Source: Corylus avellana (taxonomy: Eukaryota; Streptophyta; Magnoliopsida; Fagales; Betulaceae). Taken from it: a stretch of 64,000 nucleotides of DNA. The notes beneath the pieces were generated by a model. It saw nothing but the letters and a program-made list of their open reading frames with translations. It was not told where the DNA came from and made no database searches. The stretch is taken from NCBI RefSeq assembly GCF_901000735.1, contig NC_081546.1, positions 13,035,629 through 13,099,628 of the forward strand. The letters run 5' to 3'. A program made the position numbers and the translations under genes. Numbering within the stretch: the stretch's first letter is position 1; each line of letters opens with the position of its first letter. Below are positions 1 through 11,400 of the stretch, in pieces.

Positions 1-443
1 AAACACCATAGTAATACTGAGATAATGCTTTGCAAAACGTAGGTCTCCAACATGGGAGAGGGGGAGGGGGGCAATTAATACCGACTTACAGGTTCCATAA
101 GAATAAGGCCAAAATCTTAGGACAAAAATATTAACCAATAGCTAGGTCTCTGGAAGGGGGGGATGGGGGGAATGTTGATGTTACTATAAGGACTCTTAAC
201 ATGAATTATGTTTTCAAACATGGAACTGCCTAGAGAAATACTCTTGGACTCTAGCATTATAAATTATACCATTAAGCTTCTCACAACCTCATACAAGAAT
301 ATATGATGTAAGATCCTGTAAGTAAAAAGGGGGGAAATATTCAAGGTGTGAGAGAACTGGGAGTTGTCGAAGAAAAAGCATATGATTGTAATGTGGCAAA
401 ATATATAAAATGGAAACAGCAGGAGAAACCAAATCATCCATAC
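1..443 (-). other. Intron of ABCD2-like gene, running off the left edge
   Basis: This stretch follows a GT donor at the end of exon 4 of the ABCD2-like gene. I see no further coding exon of the family in it, so it is read as the 5' part of intron 4. The rest of the gene, including the ATP-binding domain, would lie left of the window. Confidence 0.6.
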
Positions 444-2031
444 AGTCAAATTTTCAAAAGCACTTCTGAAGCGCTGCAGCAGAAGTTGCATTTCGTTTTC
501 TTCTCCACCATAGAAAGCAATCGATTCAGAATTTTCTCTAACGCGTACAAGTCCATAACGAAAATCTGCTTCTTTTTTCTCTTGCAAAAAATTTAGAGAC
601 ACCAAACCCTGAAATTATAAGTGAAACAGTTTCCAGTCAGCTGAACACGTACCATCTTTATTGGAAAAAATTCAACGTGTTTTGTGAAAATGGGGTACTC
701 ACCCTTCCAAGAAAAATGCTAATAGTAGTTCCACCAATCGAATATACAAGAAGAACAACAAACAGTGGAGGATAGATGCCATACAAGATGTTGCTAAATG
801 AGATCAAGTCTACAGCAGCATTGAAAAGTGTCAAAGAGAAGGAAAGGGCTGTTCCCGTGAAGGAACTCAGATCATCAACAATCCGCTGATCTGGGTTATC
901 AATAATTGATTGTGATTGAATTTTGTAAAATGTCTGATTCTCCAGATAGCGCTCCATGTAATATTTTGTCATCCAAGACCTCCATCTCAAAGAAAGAATT
1001 TCTCTTGCATAATCTCTCAATACAAAAAACTGCCAAACAACAATGCACAAGGGGACAATTGTATAAACATGTTTAGATCAACAGTGCAAGAGACTACATG
1101 TGAATTCTACAGTACTAACAAAGATGGTTAGAAGTGGCTACTCATAAAAAGAAACCCAGATAACCAATATATTCTTTCATTTTTCATAAGTTAAATGACA
1201 ATACTTTTATAAATCTACTTGATATATCTGGATGATTGTCTCTAATACGGTAAACATTTTTTTTTTTTTTTTAAATGTAAAATTAACAAGTCTCACATTT
1301 CCATAGAGCTGAAAGCAATATCACATTATTTGTCATTGACATCTTGGTCTGTCTCACATAATGGAAATGTGTGAGAATGAATAGAAGACAAAGCTAGCAG
1401 AAGAATACCTAATACAGAAAGTGGACCAAATGTGCTCACCGGAATTCCACCAGCAAAGCCTCCCAGGTAATACAGAAGCTGCTTCGTGAATTGTTCTTGG
1501 TCCTTGTCTATTTATGCAAAACTAAATAGTATCACTACCAAAGCAAAGTAGCGGCATATATATATATACACATGGGTGTGTGTAGAAAAAGGAAGAGAAA
1601 TTACTAGCAAGAGCATTGTAGAAGTCGCGGCCGAGGAAACTGAAGCCAACGCTAATCCCCGTTGTTCCTAAAGTGAGAGCAAAGACAGCGGCAAGCTGCA
1701 GCCTCGCCTGGACCTTGTCGTCAGAGAACCAATAGGGCGCTGCCACCTTCCACAATCTCCTCAGAAGCGTACTTTTCTCATCAAGGCCTTCCCTTTTCAC
1801 ATCATTCTTTTCTGGGTTTGAAGAAGTTAAAGTTGTAGTGGAAGAGTCAGAGGTGGGTTCGGCGGAGACGATGGTGCTCCTCCTCCACCTCCTCCTCCTG
1901 CTCCTCCGGTGAGGCTCAGCATTGGCAACGAGAGAGGGCGGCATGGTTGCTGATGAATGTTTGGAGAGAAGGGCCACATGGGTATGCGTTGCACATGGCA
2001 CACATGCTTGTAGTAGCACCACTCCCATCAC
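444..2031 (-). CDS. ABCD2: ABC transporter D family member 2, chloroplastic-type (5' part, 4 exons)
   Basis: Half-size ABC transporter of subfamily D, the peroxisomal-ABC relatives; the plant ABCD2 branch is predicted to be plastidial. Exons on the minus strand: 2031-1605, 1507-1440, 1029-703 and 608-444, all with GT..AG borders and a continuous frame (about 329 residues). Exon 1 gives a Ser/Arg-rich, transit-peptide-like N-terminus, then the segment RRLWKVAAPYWFSDDKVQ and a first hydrophobic helix ending GFSFLGRDFYNALA. Exon 2 and the start of exon 3 give a second helix. Exon 3 has LRDYAREILSLRWRSWMT and IIDNPDQRIVDDLSSFTG, both characteristic of the ABCD transmembrane domain, plus a further helix. 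Exon 4 has NFLQEKKEADFRYGLVRVR and AFYGGE. The Walker motifs are not in the window. The first ATG at 2031 was used; the ATG at 1944 (MPPSLV) is an equally plausible start. Family assignment is firm; the substrate is unknown. Confidence 0.87.
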
Positions 2032-2249
2032 TTTGCCGGGTTTCTCTCTAAATTGCCATTTATGTCATTCTTTTTTTTCTTGTTGGGTTGGGAATATTTA
2101 TTATTTTTGGTTGGAGTGGCGTCTACGCTTTCTTCTGGGTTTGCTTTTGGAAACCAACCGCTTATCCGCAGCTCTGCAATTATAAAAGTCCTTGAGCTTG
2201 CGATCCTTGAAACGCCACACCAGCCTCACACTTGCTCTCCATCCGCACC

Positions 2250-2280
<31 letters not shown>

Positions 2281-3659
2281 TTTTTAATTACATTTATTAT
2301 TTATTAAACTCTCACTTCAATAAATTGCAATCTCCAAAAAAAAAATAAAGGTTATAATTGATTATCTAAATCATTTTCCCTTCCGCACTTAAAAGGGTAT
2401 ATATGAGATTGCGTTTGAAAAGTTTAAAAGTACTTTTAATATTGAAAAAATTTGTTTGAAAAAAAAAATTACTCGTTTAATAAAAAAAATTAAAAGCGAT
2501 TTTAAAGGTTCAAAAAGCCTAAAAATGGTCAAAACGCACTTTGACTAAAACTTAAAAATCAAGCTTTTGTTCAAAAGTCTTTTTTGACTTAAAAACTAAC
2601 TTTTTAAAATACAATTTCAAACATACTCTTAATCTTCACCTTAAAGACAAATACGTGAAATATCCATTATATCTCGAGGAAATGTACCAAAATACCCCAT
2701 AAGATGATAAAAAATTTCCTTAGAAACCGCTTAAAGAGACCCCCCACCACCCCCCCGTGAAATATCCATTATATCTCGAGAAAATGTACCAAAATACCCC
2801 CCCCAATGAGCTCCTCCTTGGATCTGAAGAACCATGGTTGTGGGTCTCCTCGATGGAGATGAAGACCCACTGTCGGGTCTTCTGGCCGAAATATTTTTGT
2901 TTAAATGAGGTAGTATTATTTTGGGAAGGGTAATTTGTATTTGCTTGTCGGGTTTAGCTGGTTGTGTCGAGGTATATGTATAAGACTATATAAGTCAATT
3001 ATAACCCAACTCATTAATTAAATGGGTCAAACTCAACACTAACCTTCTAATTTTGTATTAGATTCGTGTCAAGTTCTCAGGTCATGTCAAAAATTATATG
3101 TCAATATATCGCGTATTGAGTTCAAATCATGTCGAATCATAGATATAAGATTATACTAGTCTACTTTAACCCGACTCATTTAATTAAATGAATCAGACTC
3201 CTCTACCCTAATTCTTTAATTTTATATTGGATTCATACAGAATTCGTGAATCGTGTCAAAAATTGTAAATCATAATATTACATTCATTTTGTCTATTTTT
3301 CCATTTGATTTAATCCAAAGCTCTAATGATAGAGGACTAGAGGTTAATTAAAAGTGGCAGGAAGTTTAAAAGGGACGTTTTAAATTTTTTAAATCTAGTG
3401 GAGATGGTGCAATAGAGGCGATGTGTTCATGGGGCAAGTGTAATTTTTTTTTTTTTTTTTTTTTTTACCAAAAAAAAAAAAAAGTGAGATTTTAATGAAG
3501 TGCCTGTCGAAAATAAATTGTTTGTTCTATACAACATTGTCCTCTAAAAAAAAATGTATAAAATATTCTCCTTTACGTCGAAGGGTAAAAAAGAAAACTT
3601 AAAGCAAATACATTGTATGTCATAATATCTATTTTTGAAGTCTCTATATTTTAGAGAAA
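2032..3659. other. Spacer upstream of ABCD2-like gene
   Basis: AT-rich non-coding sequence containing the presumed ABCD2 promoter and 5' UTR. It holds a poly-T run at 2251-2284, poly-T/poly-A runs at 3448-3482, and a diverged tandem repeat in which about 2975-3110 resembles about 3140-3265 (both contain TTTAACCCGACTCATT-like and GTGTCAAAAATT-like words). No gene is seen here. Confidence 0.5.
2655..2802. repeat. Short direct duplication, about 45 bp x 2
   Basis: The segment 2655-2700 (beginning GTGAAATATCCATTATATCT) recurs almost unchanged at 2757-2802, with a C-rich spacer between the copies. Confidence 0.75.
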
Positions 3660-3799
3660 AACTTATCTAATTTTTTATTTATTTATTTTTTTTAACATGT
3701 CCGCATAAAAAGGGGAAGAAGATTCGAACTAATGACCTCTGCTTCATTAAGCATAGTCCTAACTGATTAAGCTACCCCTTGAAGACAACTTATCTAATT
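3660..3799 (-). mobile_element. tRNA-derived SINE with 13-bp target-site duplication
   Basis: Read on the minus strand, 3786-3673 begins with a tRNA-like head. It has an A-box-like segment (TAGCTTAATCAGTT, 3774-3761) and a B box (AGTTCGAATC, 3730-3721), and ends in an A-rich tail of A7TAAATAAATA type. It is flanked by a perfect 13-bp duplication, AACTTATCTAATT, at 3660-3672 and 3787-3799. Head, tail and duplication together make this a SINE insertion of about 114 bp. It is not a working tRNA gene, because no acceptor stem or full cloverleaf can be drawn. Confidence 0.85.
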
Positions 3800-5487
3800 A
3801 TATCAATACTCATACGTTATTTTCCTTTCATAACTAATTTCTTGGAGCCGTGTCAAATTGTTCTTTCCAATAAATATCATGATGTTACGTCTAAGACAAA
3901 GCTTGTCCATTCTATTTATTGATATTGATTGAATTTAAATTTCAGACGAAATCCGTAACTGGATAACTCCCTACTTTTTTTGGCCAAGTCTTTTTGTCCC
4001 TATTTTATTTTAGCAATTGTCATTTGCACTCATTACTTAGGCTTCTAAAAAAATATATAATAAAATAAAAATCAAGAGAAGACCAACAATGCATTTACAG
4101 TGGTAAGTGTGTAATTAAGAAAATATATATATGTATACTGAATTGCACAATTGCCCACAGGCAATGAACAACTACAAACTCGCTGGAGTGTTGATGGAGA
4201 TGACTACAATGCTTAAATTAGCAAAGGTGATTGAAAACATTTACTTTTGAGTGATAGAAAAATGTTGCCTCCCCCTCGTAGTTTATGGCTTTCTTTTTAT
4301 GCGAGGGTTGGCCATTTTTCCTTGCATGGAGAGATTGCATATGTTGTATGGTCTAAGCTAGGTGCTCGTGAGTGATGGGGTGCGATCGTGACCAAACTTA
4401 GAGTCTAATTTGTGTTTCTTACTAAAGCGTGTCATTGTCCAGGTGTCACCTACTAAATTGATTTGAGACCCTCTTTAGCCAAATTGGTGTGACTGATTAT
4501 CTCCAAATGACGAAGGGGTGATTTCAACAACCCCCATTTGGCTGAAGGAGATAGTCAAACAACCCCTAATAGCTATGTCGGCCATAGGAATCAGGGCGGT
4601 CAAACCACCCCTAATTTTTTTCTTTATTATTATTATTAAATATTATTAATGTGGCATATAGGACACATTGATAAGATGTCTACAGGTATCATTTGTTATA
4701 CATTTTAAAAGTGAGTGGTCTATTTGATGTCGCATTAAAGAATAGGTATTAATAAAGTATTTAACCCTTCTTTTTTTAAGTTATTCTGTAAACACAGCCT
4801 AGTCTTAGATGTAAAGTTCTAATGCATAAACTTTGAATAATGCTATACATCATCTCCCCAAACAAAAAAAATCCCCAAACCTTTGTGGCGTAGTACCCCA
4901 CAACATTTGACACAGAAACTGGTTTTTTAGTTGAGAGACCACACCACAGGATTTGGAAGGAGGAGCAGATGAATAAAAGTACTCAAACTTTTATATTTTG
5001 ATTTTAGTACATCCATCCATTGTAATTTATGAAGTATATTTATTCTATTTGTAAGTTTTTTGTAATATTCAATGTACAATATGACTTGATATGAAACTCG
5101 AGAGAAAGAGAGCTTAACGAGCAGACGCTAGTGCGAGGGAACCTTAATAATTCACACATACATTATCAGGCAATACTCTATTTTTACTGATTGTGCACAC
5201 ATATTTCTAAACAATGGCACCAACTTTAAGATTCAACAACTTGATCATCATAAAACAGAAAAAAAAAAAAAAAAAAAAAAAAGAAAAGAAAAAAAAGGTA
5301 AATAATATATGCAAAAACATAACCACTAATAGTAATTCGGGTCCATCAGTGATGCCTTGACAGTTGCCACAAATCACACAACACAGGTTAGTAGGACAAG
5401 TGGTATATGTAGTATGTCATAAGAAAAACAAAGGCAAACAAATGAATCCTATAAAAAGACAAACCCCCACTGTTGCTGTGCCTGAAC
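3800..5487. other. Spacer / 3' flank of HUA1-like gene
   Basis: Non-coding. It presumably includes the 3' UTR of the HUA1-like gene next to 5487; no canonical AATAAA was placed. Around 4450-4610 are partly inverted, repeat-like words (AGCCAAAT and ATTTGGCT flanking CAACAACCCC-type motifs), probably a small decayed transposon. A poly-A run lies at 5260-5296. Confidence 0.45.
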
Positions 5488-8400
5488 CTATTCAGACTCT
5501 TCCTCGTCCCCTCCCACTGTCACCGATGTTCCTTGTGACGTCGCCATTGCCATTACCTCTCCGGGAGGTGGGTGGTCAAACTTACAGGTTGCACCAAACT
5601 TGCATGTGCCTGTCTTCAAATAATACGGGCAGATGATAGCACCCTGTAAGAGAGATAGGCACCATATTAGTTCTCTTCTTTCTACACATGTATAACATAT
5701 ATAAACTACAAGAAAGAGATAATAACAATTTCAATTGTATCCCCTCCAATTACTATTTCTTGCATATTTATATCTCCTTGTGTGCCCAGACTTTGGCACA
5801 CGAGGTGCTTGCCCGAGCACAGTGACTTTTATCTACTTGTGAAGTCTACTTGCCTGAGCAAATTATTTCTTACAGAAATTGATGACACCTTTATTGTACC
5901 AACCAATTATGGGGAGATACTACATGGAAGTTAGATGATGAAGTATACATTGCCTACCTCTCTCCTAGGTAATCCGGCAAGCGTGAGCTTAACAGCTTGT
6001 AGCAGAGCTTGATTTGCCAGCGATGGAGCAGAACGGTCAATAGGGTGATGGAACTTGCAGTTTTCCCCAAACTTACACTCCCCCATCTTCATATAGTACT
6101 ACAAGATTAAAGAAGGAAAACACAGAATCATTAAGGGTGAATTGGTTTATTCATTAACAATGACTTGAAAAGTCCACCAAATCTGGATAGAGAGAGGAAA
6201 AGAAATGCTTAACGGTAAAAAGTTTTGAAACCAGTCTTGTATTACAATATCAGTAATAACAACTAGATTGTCGGAATCTGAATATAAGTCATGAAATATT
6301 ACAAGGATAACAGTAATAACACTAACACCCACAAAATTAACAGCATTAATCTGATAATAGTCATAAATCATTCTACAAGTGCATCGACAAGCTCCTTGAT
6401 AGTTGAACCCCAAATTTTATTCATTACTAGGAATGATCTAAGACTCTTTTAAGTCTGAAAAGCCAAAGATCACATGCATTCAAGTCAGGTAAAACATACG
6501 CACATCACATTCAATTTGTCCAGGTCGTTGAGGATAGATTGTTGGGCCCACTCCCACCTGCCACAGGCAAACAAAGAAAGATGCATCAGTTTTTTCTGTC
6601 CACATTTTTTTGGATCAAAAGTAAAACCATGCATCAGTTCTTAAGCAAATATGACAATAATGTTTCATAATCAATAAGTCACCAGAAAACTCAAAAGAAA
6701 TAGTGGCTAACGACATCAAGATAATTATATCTTCACAGAGCAAACTTAGTTATTTTATGTTTTACAGGGAACAAGAAAAAAAAATTAAAAACAAAACAAT
6801 TCAAAGCAGATATATGAACTCTTGAAGGACCCATGACACAAGTTCAATAACAGAACATCTTTTTAAGTAAAAATTAAAAATTAAACTGCAAAGCAGATAT
6901 AATGCAAACAGTTTCGTATTGGCTATGTTGAAGTACACAACACTCTGAAAAGGAGCTTGATACATGGTCCAGTTTGTGTCCATTGCCTGTAAGCAAAGGA
7001 AGCAAGCTGAACATACCGCACGTTTCAGATGCACACGTGGCGCATCCAGCTTGTCCTCTGCACAGAGGACATAAGAAGCAAGGCTAACCGGCTAAGACTG
7101 CAAAACTATGAACTCAAATTAAAATTAAAATTATTATTAGCAGGCGACTTGATAAGCACATAAAAAGAACAATTGTCAAACAGGAACAATGATTCTTAAA
7201 CTGAGTCTGACCACCAACCCCATTTTTTCTTTAATGTCATATTAGGTTTCTTTTCATTAACGTATGTAGGAGTATATGATACAGAATGATTATTAAAATG
7301 AAACATTGGTTTCCGAACTTTGAGCCAAAGCATCCCTGTCAGTCCTACATTTCTAGCACCCACTGGGGAAAAAAAAACCCCACCAATCTAGGGGCAGAGC
7401 TAGGCATATGCTTGGAGGGACACATACGAAAGATGTCAACCTCCTTTCCATAGTCTACCTAATTATGTACTTAGGCCCTATAGAACATATTACTCCCTCT
7501 CCACCAGCAGGCGGCAAAAAGAAAAGAAAAGAAAACAAATATTGTTATTACAGATATGGCCTTCCTAAGTTCCAAGCATTATATATCTACATCTTAAATT
7601 TTTACCTTTAATCTTGTATATATATGCACATAATTTTTTACTCCAAAATTGTAATATTGGCTTTTCTATCTATAATACTTTTTACGTAATATTTTCTGTA
7701 AGAAAAGAAAAAAAAAATTATATCAAACACCCCTTGCGTTTTACCTCAAAAAGATAAGAACCTCAATTTGCATCTTAAAATCAAAACCTTAATTCGATTT
7801 TAAGACCCAAATCTTCAACTTTTTGAATTTTAAGTCCCAAACTTTGGCCAAGTTCAAATTCAAGATCTCTATCCCTTTTCGTCAAACTAATAATAGAAAC
7901 AACTTAAAATTACAATTGTAGCCCTAAAATTGAAAAAATAATATAAAGAAATAAGCAACTATGCAGTGGCTCGGCAGAGCTGCTACCACCCTACCCAACC
8001 ACAGCTGGGCTACCGAACCACTGCTGTGGCTGGGTAGGCAAGGCCTTCCCTGCCATGGGTGGTTAGGTTGTGCTAGGTGGCCAACCATGGCTGGGTAGGG
8101 CCGCCACATGCCCTACCCACCAACTACATAGGACAACCTGCCTAGCCACTGCATAGGGCAATTTTTCTTTTTCTCTTTTTTCTTTTATGTTCTGCTTTTT
8201 TTCATTGTAATCTCACTTTATTTCTATTATTAATTTGACGAAAAAATGGATGGAGGTCTTGGATTGGAGGCCACCAACAGGTTTCTAACCTCACCCTGCA
8301 CCAATCCATTGCGAGAGAACTAAATCAAAAAAATAAGATGAACATGCTTAGAGAAAACTAATAATAAGATAAATATAGCCCTTTCTATATGGCAGAACCC

Positions 8401-11400
8401 ACGAAAGAAGAAAAAACATCCAATAGTAACAATTTCCAATTTACCGTTGGCTGAGCCAATCTAGGGTCAATAGTCTGATAAATAGAGGCAGCTGGATTGA
8501 CAACTCCAATATTCAGATTAGTTGCTGGGGAGGTTACAATGGGATGGCCTACTGCAGCAGCAGGTGGATTAATTACTGCACAAAAATCTCAGCAATCAAA
8601 GCTTTGAAGCAAAAAGCATTTAAAAGATATTTGAATTAAAAGATGCATCCTATATTCATTTAAAATTTGAAATAATGAATTTCTGCATTGTAGAAATACC
8701 ATAACGGTCAGGATGGTTGTAGCGACAAGTTGCACCATACTTGCAACTGGTGTACAAAAAAGAAAGAAAATTATTAATTTTTGTCATTCCAAACTGTCTT
8801 TTCCAATTCACCATAAATATGCCAATAGTTACCTGCCAGTTTTCAGGTAGAATGGACAATCCACTTCACCCTGCTAGAAGAAAGAGAATACATTAGCAAT
8901 GGACGTTCATACATGATAGAATCATTGAAACCAGCAAAAGAAAAAGAGAGGGGGAATCAGCCAGTGTTTTGCGGCAAGAAGTCCCACTATACTGAAGACA
9001 TCGGGGAGGAGGGCGTTAGCGGGTGGGTTAGGGCAGAATAGGGAGTCATATTATGGCTTGGGTCATTTACTGCCCATTTATTGGTTGAGAAAAGTACGGA
9101 GCCCCTTTTAGTGTTTTACTGGGTCAATAAGCACCTTGTGCCAATGATGAATTGGCGCCTTTTTATTATTATTATTATTATTATTATGAACCCTCAATTT
9201 GTCCATTATTGCCAATGAGAAAAATAAAAGATGAGAAAGTTAAGACCTAAAGAATACAGATTTCCAAGTACTCCATCTCTCAACATCTCTAGCAATGTCA
9301 GGTTAAAAGATGTCAAAAGCTATGTTTGCTCTCTTTCTGGAAATTTCTATGGAAACAAATTAGTGGTGCCAAGAAAACAGAATATATTATGAATTATCCA
9401 TCACCCATGCATCCTTGTTGCAAGCAATACTAAACAAATCCAGATAAGATATTTTCAAAGGTACATCCCCACACCACACATCAAGCCAAAAACTCACCTT
9501 TGACCCATCACCCACCTCATACTTTAAACACATTTTGAAACTGTTTCCCACCTCCTTCTGATAGCTTTCCAAACTCCGACTCCAAAAGTCCCCGCAACAT
9601 CCTTAGAGCACCAACCTCCCCGTAGGCTCTCATACTTGGTCTCTATTAGCAATCTCCATAAAGCATTTCTCTTCATAACATATGCCACAACCATTGTTCC
9701 AGAAGAGCTCGATTAAGATGAAGGCTATCTCCCGTGAGGTGATTCATAGTCTTTGAGGAGGTCAACATGTGGGGTGGAAGTATAAAGGGTCTAATAGTTT
9801 GTCGGAGGGGATGTTATTGATGTGAGATAGGAGGGTAGTGGAGTGTAAGGACGAGTGTGTGGAGCATTTCACTTTGGCATGCTCTTTTCAAAATGTGGAG
9901 GATAACTGGGTTTGGGCCTTTGGGGGGGGTGTATGGGCCGAATAAGGAAGTGGAGAGAAGGGCACTCTGGGAAGAGCTAGCCGGTTTGATGAATGTGTGG
10001 GAGGTCCCTTGGTGTTTTGGCAGGGATTTTAATATTGTTCGGTTTCCTAGTGAGCGCTCTAAGGTTTCTTATTATTCTTTGGGTATGATGGATTTCTCCA
10101 ACTTCATTTCAGAGAACAATTTGGTGGACATTCCGATGATGGGAGGTCAATTTACTTGGTCTAATAATCAAGAAAATAAGATTTGGTCTAGGATTGCCCG
10201 GTTCTTGCTATCCTCGGATTGGGAAGATCACTACCTAGCAGTGTCACAAAAAAGACTTCAACGCCCGCTCTCTGATCACTTCCTTTTATTACTGGATTGT
10301 GGGACTCCTTGCGGAGGTAACAAGTGCTTTAAATTTGAAAATATGTGGCTTAAAGCAGAGGGTTTTGTTGACAAGGTTAATTCCTGATGGGGGTCGTATT
10401 CGTTTGAGGGTTTACCTAGTTTTGTGCTTGCTAATAAATTGAAATCCCTTAAAGTGGATTTGAAAAAGTGGAATGAGGAGGTGTTTGGGGATATTGAGAG
10501 GAAAAAGGAGTTGTTGGGAGGTATTCAGGAGATGGATGAGTTGGCAGAGTTGAGAGGCTTAGATCAGGAGGAGAAGATTCGGAAGGCGGACATGTTAAAA
10601 GATTTGGAGAATACCTTGTTGTGTGAAGAAATTCATTGGCGCCAAAAATCGAGAGCTTTGTGGCTCAAGGAGGGGGATCGAAATAGTCGTTTCTTTCACA
10701 AGATGGCTAATTCTCATCGAAGGTACAATCATGTGAAAGTGCTTCGTATTAATGGTGAGTTATCCGGTGATCCAGCTGAGGTAAAAGATCACATTGTGCA
10801 GTATTACCAAAGTTTATACTTGGAACAAAGCACTTGGCGTCCTAAAATGGATAACCAACCTTTTTTGTCCATTGATGAGGAGGATAATAGGTGGCTAGAA
10901 AGAGATTTTGAGGAAAAGGAGGTTTGGGAGGTGGTAAAAGGCATGGATGGTGATAAGGCTCCGGGTCTAGATGGCTTTTCCATGGCTTTTTTTCAAGCTT
11001 GTTGGGGTGTTGTTAAACAAGATGTTATGGCGGTTTTCGCTGAATTCCAACGTAGACGTCAATTGGTGAAGAGCTTGAATACAACTTTTATTTCCTTGAT
11101 TCCGAAAAAGGCGGATGCAGTGGAGATGGAAGACTTTCAGCCCATTAGCTTGGTGGGAGGGGTGTACAAAATTGTGTCTAAGGTTCTTGCCAATAGGATG
11201 AGAACTGTTTTGGGTAAGGTCATTTCCTATTCTCAAAATGCTTTTATTGGGGGTCGGCAAATCCTAGATTGTGTTCTCATTGCAAATGAATGTGTGGATA
11301 GTCGCATGAAATTAGGTGCCAGGTGTTCTTTGTAAATTGGATCTGGAAAAGACTTACGACCATGTAAATTGGGACTTTGTTTTGTATTTGCTGCATAGGT

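Noticed and set aside
2053..2277. Plus-strand small ORFs upstream of ABCD2
   Set aside because: Encoded by poly-T and 5' flanking sequence; no conserved motif.
3721..3780. tRNA gene on the minus strand
   Set aside because: A and B boxes are present but no acceptor stem, anticodon loop or CCA-side pairing can be drawn; the A-rich tail and 13-bp duplication show a SINE.
7924..8109. Small protein gene in a GC-rich block
   Set aside because: The open frame is an effect of the GC-rich reiterated core of an inverted-repeat element; no start context or homology seen.
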